A stretch of 64,000 nucleotides of DNA, taken from contig JACRBT010000017.1 of assembly GCA_016234445.1 (NCBI GenBank), positions 186,001 through 250,000 on the forward strand, in the 5' to 3' direction. Numbering within the stretch: the stretch's first letter is position 1; each line of letters starts with the position of its first letter. This stretch comes from Chloroflexota bacterium (GTDB taxonomy: Bacteria; Chloroflexota; Dehalococcoidia; Tepidiformales; Tepidiformaceae). A program made the translations under genes and the position numbers. A model generated the notes under the pieces. It was not told where the DNA came from and made no database searches. It saw only the letters and a program-made list of their open reading frames with translations. Shown one piece after another: positions 50,139 through 59,395 of this stretch.

Positions 50139-51137
50139 ATGCGCATCCTCGTGCTTGGCGGGACGGTCTTCCTTGGGCGCCACGTCGTCGAAGCCGCACT
50201 CGCGCGCGGGCACGACCTGACGCTGTTCAACCGCGGCCAGTCGGCGCCGGGGCTCTTCCCCGGCGTCGAAGAGGTCCACGGCGACCGCGCCACCGACCTC
50301 GGGAAGCTCGCGGGCCGGTCCTGGGACGCGGTCATCGACACCTCCGGCTACCTGCCGCGCGTGGTCCGCGCCTCCGCCCGGGCGATGTCGGGGTCGACCG
50401 GGCACTACACGTTCATCTCGACGGTTTCCGTTTACAGGGCCCTCCGGGAGCCGGGGATGGACGAATCGGCGCCGCTGGCAGCGCTTGATGACCCCACCTC
50501 GGAGGACGTGCAGGCGAACTACGGCCCCCTGAAGGCGCTCTGCGAAGCCGAGGTGGAGGCGGCCCTGCCGGGGCGGTCGCTCATCCTCCGGCCGGGGCTG
50601 ATCGTGGGGCCGTGGGACCCGTCGGACCGTTTCAGCTACTGGCCGTGGCGGCTGGCGCGCGGCGGCGACGGCCTCGCCCCAGGACGGCCGGGACGGCAGG
50701 TGCAGGTCATCGACGCGCGCGACCTCGCGGCCTGGAACCTCGACCTGGTGGAACGCGGGGCGACCGGCACCTTCAACGCGACCGGCCCCGCCCGGGTGCT
50801 GACGATGGAGGCGATGCTTCGCGGCTGCGCGGAAGGCACGGGAAGCGGCGCCCGGTTCGTTTGGGCAGGCGACGAGTTCCTCATCAAGCGGAAGGTGGCC
50901 CCTTGGATGGGGCTCCCGCTCTGGCTGCCGGAGACCGACGTTGACAGTCGCGGGCTGCTGGCGGTGAGCGTCGACCGCGCCCTCGCCGCCGGGCTGCGCT
51001 TTCGGCCACTGGGGGAGACGGCCCGGGACACGCTGGCATGGCTGCGGACGCGGCCCCAGGGCCACCAGTGGAAGGCGGGGATCAGCGCCCAGCGCGAAGC
51101 CGAGTTGCTGGCCGAACTGGGATCGAGCCCACCCTGA
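50139..51137 (+). CDS. NAD-dependent epimerase/dehydratase family protein
   Basis: 332 residues. Extended-SDR Rossmann start MRILVLGGTVFLGRHVVEAALARG, with FNRGQ and DVIDTSGY-like segments (WDAVIDTSGYLPRVV). The catalytic YxxxK position reads YGPLKALCE, so Tyr and Lys are kept. The family includes sugar epimerases and chloroplast RNA-binding-type paralogues. Specific substrate not assignable. Confidence 0.87.
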   Translation: MRILVLGGTVFLGRHVVEAALARGHDLTLFNRGQSAPGLFPGVEEVHGDRATDLGKLAGRSWDAVIDTSGYLPRVVRASARAMSGSTGHYTFISTVSVYRALREPGMDESAPLAALDDPTSEDVQANYGPLKALCEAEVEAALPGRSLILRPGLIVGPWDPSDRFSYWPWRLARGGDGLAPGRPGRQVQVIDARDLAAWNLDLVERGATGTFNATGPARVLTMEAMLRGCAEGTGSGARFVWAGDEFLIKRKVAPWMGLPLWLPETDVDSRGLLAVSVDRALAAGLRFRPLGETARDTLAWLRTRPQGHQWKAGISAQREAELLAELGSSPP

Positions 51138-51194
51138 ACGAGCGTTCCTGAAGTGCGATGATGTGCCCGGAAGATACCGGCGGAGGTGTTTGCC

Positions 51195-51653
51195 ATGGCA
51201 CTGGAGTTCAAGATCGAACGGCGGGAAGCGCAGAAGGCGGCGGTCATCCGGATGAAGATGGCGCAGCCGGAAATCGGGGAGAAGATCGGGCCTCCCTTCG
51301 GCGAGGTCTTCGGATGGCTCGCGAAGAACGGACTGCCCCCGGCCGGGATGCCGTTCCTGCGCCTCATGACCCTCGGCGCCCAGGAGATGGACGTTGAGGT
51401 GGGCTGCCCGTTTGTGGGGGAGGCCACTGGCGAAGGACGGATCGAGGTAACCGAACTACCCGGCGGCGAAGTCGCCACCACCGTCGCCTCGGGGCCGTAC
51501 GATGAGCTTCCGCGGGCGCACATGGAGCTGGCCGCCTGGATCGCCCAACAGGGGAGGACGATCCGGGGCGCCCCCTGGGAGTCGTACCTGAACGACCCTA
51601 CCTCTGAACCAGACCCGGCGAAATGGCTGACCGAGATCTGTTACCCCTTGTAG
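51195..51653 (+). CDS. GyrI-like/AraC effector-binding-domain protein
   Basis: 152 residues from the ATG at 51195 (GGAGG 8 nt upstream). One SHS2-type small-molecule-binding module: FKIERREAQKAAVIRMKM at the start, DVEVGCPFVGEATGEG, GGEVATTVASGPYDELPRAHMEL and the closing WESYLNDPTSEPDPAKWLTEICYPL. Stand-alone GyrI-like domains bind hydrophobic or cationic ligands. No DNA-binding part is present. Confidence 0.82.
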   Translation: MALEFKIERREAQKAAVIRMKMAQPEIGEKIGPPFGEVFGWLAKNGLPPAGMPFLRLMTLGAQEMDVEVGCPFVGEATGEGRIEVTELPGGEVATTVASGPYDELPRAHMELAAWIAQQGRTIRGAPWESYLNDPTSEPDPAKWLTEICYPL

Positions 51654-51731
51654 GGCGACGGCCTCCCCGCCCGGGTAGAATTCGCGCCAGTGCCGCCCGG
51701 CTGTTCTGAACGCGGCGGTCGGGAGGACGCG

Positions 51732-52499
51732 ATGGCAAACGTACGCTTCGAAACACGCGGTCCGGTGGCGGTCGTCACCATCAACCGGCCGGAGGTCCGC
51801 AACGCCGTGGACGGACCCACCGCGAAGGAACTGGCGGCGGCTCCCCGTGACTTCGACGCCAACGACTCCCTCCTTGCGGCGGTGCTGACGGGTTCGGACC
51901 TCGCCTTCTGCGCGGGGGCGGACCTGAAAGCGGTCGCCGCGGCGCGGGGCAACCGCGTCGGCGAGACCGGCGAAGGCCCCCTCGGGGTGACGCGGATGCT
52001 GCTTTCGAAGCCGGTGATCGCCGCGGTCGAGGGGCACGCGGTGGCTGGCGGCCTCGAACTGGCGCTCTGGTGCGATCTCGGGGTGGCGGCGCGCGACGCG
52101 GTCTTTGGGGTCTACTGCCGCCGCTGGGGCGTGCCCCTGGTCGATGGCGGGACGATCCGGCTGCCCCGGCTGATTGGCCAGAGCCACGCCCTCGACATGA
52201 TCCTGACCGGGCGGGGCGTGGGCGGCGAGGAGGCCCTGCGCATGGGGCTGGCGAACCGGCTCGTGGAGCACGGGGAAGCGCTGGAGGCCGCGATCGAGCT
52301 GGCGGAGAGCCTGGCCCGGTTCCCCCAGCGCTGCCTGCGGTCGGACCGGCTGTCGTCGTACGAACAGTGGTCGTTGCCGCTCGAAGGCGCGCTCGTGAAC
52401 GAATACCGCCACGGCATCGGCACGATCAACTCGGGCGAGACCAGGGAAGGCGCCGCCCGCTTTGCCGCCGGCGAGGGCCGCCACGGGCGGTTCTCCTAA
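51732..52499 (+). CDS. Enoyl-CoA hydratase/isomerase family protein
   Basis: 255 residues from the ATG at 51732 (GGGAGGA upstream). Oxyanion-hole motif AFCAGADLKAVAAARG and second motif VAGGLELALWCDLGVAARD, which keeps the first catalytic Glu. The second Glu position reads YCRRWGVPLVDGGTIRLPR and lacks the acid, so it may be an isomerase or a non-hydratase crotonase. Confidence 0.87.
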   Translation: MANVRFETRGPVAVVTINRPEVRNAVDGPTAKELAAAPRDFDANDSLLAAVLTGSDLAFCAGADLKAVAAARGNRVGETGEGPLGVTRMLLSKPVIAAVEGHAVAGGLELALWCDLGVAARDAVFGVYCRRWGVPLVDGGTIRLPRLIGQSHALDMILTGRGVGGEEALRMGLANRLVEHGEALEAAIELAESLARFPQRCLRSDRLSSYEQWSLPLEGALVNEYRHGIGTINSGETREGAARFAAGEGRHGRFS

Positions 52500-52534
52500 G
52501 ACCCCGGGGCGTTCTTGCGCGAACCTCCGCGAAG

Positions 52535-52642
52535 TGTGAACCAGCTCATTGCGCGGCCGCTTCCCCGACGCGTAAACCTGAAGGGCACACGCGAGGATCG
52601 GGCATTTCCCGCCCGATCTGACGAAGTGTGATCTGGTTCATG
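52535..52642 (+). promoter_or_regulatory. Two CRP-like sites in a duplicated upstream region
   Basis: TGTGA-N6-TCATT at 52535-52550 and TGTGA-N6-TCATG at 52627-52642, 92 bp apart. Each lies in a longer imperfect repeat of about 45 bp (GAAGTGTGA ... CCGAC.CGTAA). The half-site matches the CRP consensus TGTGA-N6-TCACA. They precede the lone receiver gene. Confidence 0.5.
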
Positions 52643-52658
52643 GCAGGGCGAGCGCCGA

Positions 52659-52681
52659 CCCGTAACGATAGGGATTACGGG
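52659..52681. promoter_or_regulatory. Palindromic operator candidate upstream of the receiver gene
   Basis: CCCGTAA-N9-TTACGGG is a perfect 7-bp inverted repeat, located at the end of the second CRP-like unit and over the probable -10 region. Confidence 0.45.
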
Positions 52682-52737
52682 GACCGGGGTGGCTGCACCA
52701 CACCGGCGGCCGGACCTGGCAGTGCGAGGGGGAGCAC

Positions 52738-53139
52738 ATGGCTGTGAATCCCGGGACGGCCGGCGGGGGACTTGTCCTGGTTGTGGACGACGACGACATG
52801 GTGCGGCTGCTGGCAGGGCGGGCACTCGAACGCGGGGGCCTGACGCCCATCCTGGCCCGCAACGGCAGGGAGGCGCTGGACATCTACCGCGCCCAGGCCT
52901 GTGAGATCGCGCTCGTGCTGATGGACATGACCATGCCAGAAATGGACGGCGAGGAGACGTTCCGGGCGCTGCGCGCCATCGACCCGGGGGTGCGGGTCGT
53001 CGTTTCGAGCGGGTACAGCGAACAGGACACAACGGCCCGCTTTGCCGAGGCGTGCCCCGCGGGGTACATCCAGAAGCCCTACCGGATCGACGAACTCCTG
53101 GCGAAGGTGGACGCCGTGATGCGGTCAGCGCCGGCCTAG
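52738..53139 (+). CDS. Single-domain response regulator
   Basis: 133 residues, ATG with GGGGAG upstream. One receiver: LVVDDDDMVRLLAGRAL, phosphoryl Asp in LVLMDMTMPEMDGEE, Ser in VVVSSGYSEQD and the conserved Lys in GYIQKPYRIDEL. It has no output domain and is probably a diffusible switch. No partner kinase adjoins it. Confidence 0.92.
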   Translation: MAVNPGTAGGGLVLVVDDDDMVRLLAGRALERGGLTPILARNGREALDIYRAQACEIALVLMDMTMPEMDGEETFRALRAIDPGVRVVVSSGYSEQDTTARFAEACPAGYIQKPYRIDELLAKVDAVMRSAPA

Positions 53140-53195
53140 CCGCCAGGGCGCCCTGCCGGTCGGGTCGACGCCGATCGGGCACAGGTCCCCGGGGG

Positions 53196-53224
53196 ATGAC
53201 CGCGCGGGCGGGGCGCGGTATTGT
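53196..53224 (+). promoter_or_regulatory. Promoter of the third crotonase gene
   Basis: ATGACC (53196-53201), 17 nt, TATTGT (53219-53224), ending 6 nt before the ATG at 53231. Confidence 0.4.
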
Positions 53225-53230
53225 CGCGCC

Positions 53231-54073
53231 ATGCCTACCACCCTGCGGACTGCGACCGAGGACGGCGTGCGCATCATCACCCTTTCGCGCGCCCGGGAAT
53301 ACAACACGATCACGCCGGCGTTGCGCGACGACCTCGCCGAGGCGATCGACCTCGCCGACCGCGACCGCGAGGTCCACGTCATCCTCCTGAACGCGGAGGG
53401 GCCGGCCTTCTGCGCCGGCTACGGGCTCGACTGGGCGACGGTGCGGGCGCCACGGGAGGTTGCCGCGGACGCGCCCGTGTGGGATTCGGTCCAGGACATG
53501 GCGATGATGGGCCGCTACGTCGAGACCTACATGAAGCTCTGGTACGCGAAGAAGCCGACGATAGCCGCGGTCCAGGGCTGGTGCATCGGCGGGGGCACGG
53601 ACATGGTGCTCTGCGCCGACATGATCATCGCCGGCGGGTCGGCGAAGTTCGGCTACCCGCCCGCGCGCGTCTGGGGCACGCCGACGACGGCGATGTGGGT
53701 CTACCGCATGGGGCTGGAGAAGGCCAAGCGATACATGCTGACCGGCGACGAAATCCCGGCGGCGAAGGCGGCCGAGATCGGGCTCATCCTCGAGACCGTG
53801 GACGACGACGCCCTGCAGGGGCACGCCCTCGCCTTCGCCAAACGCATGGCGATGGTGCCCATCAACCAGCTGATCATGCTGAAGCTGCTCTGCAACCAGA
53901 CCGCCGAGAACATGGGCCTGGCGAGCAGCCGCCAGCTGGGGCTGCTCTTCGACGGCATTGCCCGGCACACCCAGGAGGGGCTGGACTTCGTCGAGCGCGC
54001 GAACGAAGTTGGCTTCCGCCAGGCCGTCCGTGACCGCGACGACCCCTTCGGCGACTACGGCAGCCGGCGGTAG
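53231..54073 (+). CDS. Enoyl-CoA hydratase/isomerase family protein
   Basis: 280 residues. Crotonase fold with AFCAGYGLDWATVRA and GWCIGGGTDMVLCADMIIA. The first catalytic Glu is replaced (GGGTDM) and the second region reads FGYPPARVWGTPTTAMW, so ordinary hydratase chemistry is doubtful. The long C-terminal helix (EGLDFVERANEVGFRQAVRD) is typical of this subgroup. Convergent with tsaD. Confidence 0.87.
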   Translation: MPTTLRTATEDGVRIITLSRAREYNTITPALRDDLAEAIDLADRDREVHVILLNAEGPAFCAGYGLDWATVRAPREVAADAPVWDSVQDMAMMGRYVETYMKLWYAKKPTIAAVQGWCIGGGTDMVLCADMIIAGGSAKFGYPPARVWGTPTTAMWVYRMGLEKAKRYMLTGDEIPAAKAAEIGLILETVDDDALQGHALAFAKRMAMVPINQLIMLKLLCNQTAENMGLASSRQLGLLFDGIARHTQEGLDFVERANEVGFRQAVRDRDDPFGDYGSRR

Positions 54074-54100
54074 GGGACCGTCCCGCAGCCGGCTGCTTCG

Positions 54101-55087
54101 CTACACCCGCGCCCAGTTGTTCGTCGTGAAGATGTCTTCGTCGAGGGGGCTGGTTTCGCCGAGGGCGAGGTGATAGTTCGCGGCGGCGCCGATCATCGCG
54201 GCGTTGTCGGTGCAGAACTTCGGCGGCGGGATGCGGACGGGGACGGGGCAGCGGCGGCGGAGCTCCTCCCGCAGGCGGCGGTTGGCCGCGACTCCCCCGG
54301 CGACGAGCACCTCCTTCGCGCCGAGTTCGCGCGCCAGCCGGCTGGTCTTCCCGGCGAGGACGTCGACGACGGCTTCCTGGAAGGCGAAAGCGATCTCGGA
54401 GACGCCGTATTGGCCGCGCTCGACGGTGTGGAGGGTCGCCGTCTTCAGGCCGCTGAAGCTGAAGTCGTAGGTCCCGTGCATCCAGGCGCGCGGGAGTTCG
54501 AAGGGCGCGGAAGCGGCCTGGTCGGCTTCGCGGGCGATGTGGGGGCCGCCGGGGAAGGGCAGGCCGAGCAGGCGCCCGGCCTTGTCGAAGGCTTCGCCGG
54601 CGGCGTCGTCGCGGGTGCCGCCAAGGCGCTCGTACTGGCCGTGCGCGCGCATGAAGACGAGGTCTGTGTGGCCGCCGGAGACGACCAGGCAGAGGGCGGG
54701 GAAGACCGGTTCCGGGCCTTCGACCAGCCAGTTGGCGTAGATGTGGCCCTCGAGGTGGTTCACGCCGAGGAAGGGGAGACCGGCCCCGTAGGCCAGCGCC
54801 TTGCCCGCGTTGTAGCCGACAAGCAGCGACCCGGCGAGCCCGGGGCCGCGGGTGGCCGCGATGGCGTCGATCTCGGCGAGGGTGCAGCCGGCGTCCGCGA
54901 GCGCCTGTTCGATGACAGGCCCGACGTTGCGGAGATGCTGGCGGCTGGCGACTTCCGGGACGACGCCGCCGTAGCGCGCGTGGAGGTCGACCTGGCTCGC
55001 GACGACGGAGGAACGGGGGACACGGCCATCGACGATGACGGCGGCGGCGGTTTCGTCGCAGGAGGATTCGATAGCGAGGACGTTCAC
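54101..55087 (-). CDS. tsaD: tRNA N6-adenosine threonylcarbamoyltransferase
   Basis: 328 residues from the GTG at 55087, 6 nt after a TACGCT -10 box. It transfers threonylcarbamoyl to A37 of ANN-reading tRNAs. Motifs: LAIESSCDETAAAVI, the metal-binding HxxxH of VNHLEGHIYANWL, LVVSGGHTDLV, AGEAFDKAGRLLGLPFPGGP and LVAGGVAANRRLREELRRR. tsaB and tsaE are not in the window. Confidence 0.96.
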   Translation of the reverse strand: MNVLAIESSCDETAAAVIVDGRVPRSSVVASQVDLHARYGGVVPEVASRQHLRNVGPVIEQALADAGCTLAEIDAIAATRGPGLAGSLLVGYNAGKALAYGAGLPFLGVNHLEGHIYANWLVEGPEPVFPALCLVVSGGHTDLVFMRAHGQYERLGGTRDDAAGEAFDKAGRLLGLPFPGGPHIAREADQAASAPFELPRAWMHGTYDFSFSGLKTATLHTVERGQYGVSEIAFAFQEAVVDVLAGKTSRLARELGAKEVLVAGGVAANRRLREELRRRCPVPVRIPPPKFCTDNAAMIGAAANYHLALGETSPLDEDIFTTNNWARV

Positions 55088-55184
55088 GATCTCAGCGTAG
55101 CAGGGGCCGCCGGGATGGGACGAGGGCGGGCCGGGAAACCACGCCGTGCGTGCAAACCGGGCCGAAAGCAGTCACCATGAGGCC

Positions 55185-55442
55185 ATGAAACGAGTGAACG
55201 TCTCCGAATTCAGGGCCCACCTGAGCCAGTATCTCGCGGAGGTACGCGGCGGCGAAACCGTGGTGGTCTGCGACCGGAAGACGCCGATTGCGAGGCTCAG
55301 CCCCTTCGAGGAAGAGCTGGACGATTTCGTCGCACGGCCGGCGCGAGGCCGTGTCAGCGACCTGGAGAAGATCAAGGGCGTGCCGCCGCGCGAGCCCGTG
55401 GATGTTGTCGCCATTCTCAGGGAGAGCCGGGACCAGCGTTAA
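55185..55442 (+). CDS. Phd/YefM-type antitoxin, orphan
   Basis: 85 residues. The DNA-binding N-terminus is typical (MKRVNVSEFRAHLSQYLAEV, GETVVVCDRKTPIARL). The C-terminal tail (RVSDLEKIKGVPPREPVDVV) would bind a VapC/PIN-type toxin, but no toxin gene follows; the next gene is the convergent M20 peptidase 13 bp away. Confidence 0.85.
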   Translation: MKRVNVSEFRAHLSQYLAEVRGGETVVVCDRKTPIARLSPFEEELDDFVARPARGRVSDLEKIKGVPPREPVDVVAILRESRDQR

Positions 55443-55455
55443 GCTTCGCGCCCGC

Positions 55456-56802
<1,347 letters not shown>

Positions 56803-56970
56803 CTACGGCGGGCGGCCCCCGCGGGCATCGCTCGGGCCAGCGACGGAAGGGCGCGGTAAAGTGCGGGCGAGGAAGCGCGCCCGGTTCTACCGGTTCTAAT
56901 TGGCATCCAATCTTCGGCGCCTAGCGTGAGGATGCGGCAGAAACGAACCCGGGCCGCAGAGGTAGACAGC

Positions 56971-57609
56971 ATGAGCCGGCAACCAGTCCCAGGGGCAAGG
57001 AACGCTGAACCATCGCGGCCGCGCGGTTGGCGCGATTGGCAGAAGGGGCGGCTCGGGAAGCGCGAGACCGGCCTCATCGGCCTGAGCGCGGCGGCGATCA
57101 TGTCGGTCTACGCGGTGGGCTACGCCAACACCTCGGCAACCGGAAACGACTTCGCGACCCTGCTCCCGGCGGACTCCCCCGCGGCCAGTTCCGGCGTCAC
57201 GCAGGCTGCCACGGGCCAGGCGGCGGTGGTGGCAACCCCGACGGCAGCCGCGCAGCGGAGCACCGCCGGCGCGCAACCGGCTGCGCCCACGCCGACAGCC
57301 GCGCCCGCGAGCGCCTCCGCGGGCACCCAGGCCGCGACCTACCGCGACGGCACCTACGTCGGCGCCGGCAACAGCCGCCACGGCGGAATCCAGGCGACCG
57401 TGGTGGTCAGCGGGGGCAAGATCACCTCCGCCGCGATCACCTCCTGCGGGACGCGCTACCCGTGCTCGAAGATCGCCTCTCTCCCGTCCCAGACCATCGC
57501 CCAGCAGGGGGTCCCGACGAACCACGTCTCAGGGTCGACCGACAGTTCGAACGCCTACAAGCAGGCCGTGGCGAACGCACTCTCCCAGGCGAAGGCGCAA
57601 CAGAGTTGA
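56971..57609 (+). CDS. FMN-binding domain protein, membrane-anchored
   Basis: 212 residues from the ATG at 56971. One transmembrane helix (about 32-51, TGLIGLSAAAIMSVYAVGYA), a long Ala/Thr/Pro linker, then an FMN-binding domain (YRDGTYVGAGNSRHGGIQA, VVSGGKITSAAITSC). The flavin attachment site is probably Thr190 in the motif SGSTDSS, which ApbE would flavinylate. It overlaps apbE by 4 nt (TTGA). Confidence 0.82.
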   Translation: MSRQPVPGARNAEPSRPRGWRDWQKGRLGKRETGLIGLSAAAIMSVYAVGYANTSATGNDFATLLPADSPAASSGVTQAATGQAAVVATPTAAAQRSTAGAQPAAPTPTAAPASASAGTQAATYRDGTYVGAGNSRHGGIQATVVVSGGKITSAAITSCGTRYPCSKIASLPSQTIAQQGVPTNHVSGSTDSSNAYKQAVANALSQAKAQQS

Positions 57610-58532
57610 CCACCGGGACGATCCCCGTGGCTGAGCCAGCCGTCGCGAGCGCGGTGTTCATGGACACCCTCGTGGCGATCGAGGTGGTGGACCCCGTTGC
57701 CGCCCCGGCGCGCGAAGCGGCGGTGGCCCGGGCCTACGGCTGGTTCCGGGAGGTCGAGCAGCGCTGCAGCCGCTTCGACCAAGGGAGCGAACTTTCGCGG
57801 CTTTCGGCGACGGTGGGCACCCCGGTCGAGGTGAGCCCCCTCCTCTTCCGCGTCCTCGAATTCGCGCTTGCCCTCGCGGCCGAAAGCGGCGGCGCCTTTG
57901 ACCCAACAGTTGGCGCCGCGATGGAGCGGCGGGGCTTCGACCAGCACTACACCACCGGTGCGCGGGTGCCGTCCCGTCGCGCGGACGCAGCCGCGAGCTA
58001 CCACGACGTCGTCCTCGACCCCCGGCGGCGGACGGCGACCTTGCTGCGGCCGCTCGTCCTGGACCTGGGGGCGGTCGCGAAGGGCTTCGCCATCGACCTC
58101 GCGGCGGAGGAACTGCGGCAGTTCGAGAACTACGCGATCAACGCCGGGGGCGACATCTTCGTCCGCGGGATGAGTGCCGAGGGCGGCCCCTGGCGGATCG
58201 GCATCCGCCACCCGCGCGAGCTGGAGACCCTCGTTGAGACGGTCGCGATCACCGGCGGCGCCGTCTGCACTTCTGGCGACTATGAGCGTCCCGGGACCGG
58301 GGGCGGGCACCACATCCTCCAGCCCGGGAGTGGTCACAGCGCCGGCGCCGCCGCCAGCGTGACGGTCGTCGCCCCCACGGCAATGGTCGCAGACGGGCTG
58401 GCGACGGCGGCCTTCGTGCTCGGCCCCGAAGCAGGGATCGCGCTCCTGGAGCGCCAGGGCGTAGGCGGACTGATCATCACCCCCGCGCTGGAGCGATTCG
58501 AGACGCGCGGGTTCGGGAGCTACCGGCCATGA
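57606..58532 (+). CDS. apbE: FAD:protein FMN transferase
   Basis: 308 residues from the TTG at 57606 (GTG at 57627 possible). ApbE attaches FMN to Thr or Ser of exported flavoproteins. Motifs: MDTLVAIEV, GGAFDPTVGA, LDLGAVAKGFAIDLAAEEL, YAINAGGDIFVRG and GGAVCTSGDYERP. No signal peptide or lipobox is seen, so it could act in the cytoplasm or be anchored otherwise. It is sandwiched between its likely substrate and an RnfD-like gene. Confidence 0.93.
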   Translation: MTTGTIPVAEPAVASAVFMDTLVAIEVVDPVAAPAREAAVARAYGWFREVEQRCSRFDQGSELSRLSATVGTPVEVSPLLFRVLEFALALAAESGGAFDPTVGAAMERRGFDQHYTTGARVPSRRADAAASYHDVVLDPRRRTATLLRPLVLDLGAVAKGFAIDLAAEELRQFENYAINAGGDIFVRGMSAEGGPWRIGIRHPRELETLVETVAITGGAVCTSGDYERPGTGGGHHILQPGSGHSAGAAASVTVVAPTAMVADGLATAAFVLGPEAGIALLERQGVGGLIITPALERFETRGFGSYRP

Positions 58533-59380
58533 CCGCCTACGCAATCCCTCAGACCGACTATGTACGGCTGGTGAAGCGCGTCCTCCGCACCCCGAAGGGC
58601 ATCCTCCTTCTCCTGCTTGCAGGCATTACGCTGGTGGCGATACCCGGGCAGGGAGCGTCGCAGGCGGTGCCCCACGTCCTCAGCGCGGTCGCGGCGGCGG
58701 CCGTGGCCGACGTGGTGGTTCAGCGGCTGGCGCGGAAGCTGTGGATATTCCCGCTCGGCGGGATCCTCACCGGGTTGATCATCGCCCTGGTCCTGGCCCC
58801 GCAGGAACCGTGGATTGTGCCGGCCGCGGCGTCGGTGTTGGCGATGGCAAGCAAGCAGCTCTTCCGGACGCGGCTGGCGAACGTCTTCAACCCGGCGGCC
58901 CTGGCCCTCGTCATTGCGACGGTCCTCTGGGACAGCGGCCAGAGCTGGTGGGGGGCGCTGCCCGACTTCGGCTGGGCGGCCGTCCCGGTTCTCCTCGTGG
59001 CGGGCGTGTTCATGGCCGACCGGATCAAGAAGATGCCGCTCGTCCTCGCCTTCCTCGGCCCCTACTTCGCCTGGTTCACGGTGACCAGCTTCCTCGGCCA
59101 GCCCGGGCAGGTGGCCGAGATCTTCCGGGCGCCCGACCTCCAGGCGGTGCTCTTCTTCGCCTTCTTCATGGTCGACGACCCCCCGACCTGCCCCGTGCGC
59201 TCCCGTGACCAGGTGGTCTTCGGCGTGATCGTCGCGGCGAGCTGCTACCTCATCTTCCAGGCCTTCGGGTGGGTCTACTTCCTCCCGGCCGGGCTCCTCG
59301 TGGGCAATGCTTGGGAAGGCTGGCGCAAGCGGTCGGTGGGCCGGCGGGTGCGAGTCGCGCTGCGGCCGGCGCTAGCCTAA
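58529..59380 (+). CDS. RnfD/NqrB-like membrane electron carrier
   Basis: 283 residues; the ATG overlaps the apbE stop (ATGA). About eight hydrophobic helices. RnfD/NqrB-type motifs: ASKQLFRTRLANVFNPAAL, GQSWWGALPDFG, and FFMVDDPPTCPVRSRDQVVFG. NqrB/RnfD carry FMN and move electrons across or along the membrane. With the FMN-binding protein and ApbE this gives a minimal flavin relay without the other Rnf or Nqr subunits. Confidence 0.85.
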   Translation: MTAYAIPQTDYVRLVKRVLRTPKGILLLLLAGITLVAIPGQGASQAVPHVLSAVAAAAVADVVVQRLARKLWIFPLGGILTGLIIALVLAPQEPWIVPAAASVLAMASKQLFRTRLANVFNPAALALVIATVLWDSGQSWWGALPDFGWAAVPVLLVAGVFMADRIKKMPLVLAFLGPYFAWFTVTSFLGQPGQVAEIFRAPDLQAVLFFAFFMVDDPPTCPVRSRDQVVFGVIVAASCYLIFQAFGWVYFLPAGLLVGNAWEGWRKRSVGRRVRVALRPALA

Positions 59381-59395
59381 GGCCCCCGCCCAGGA

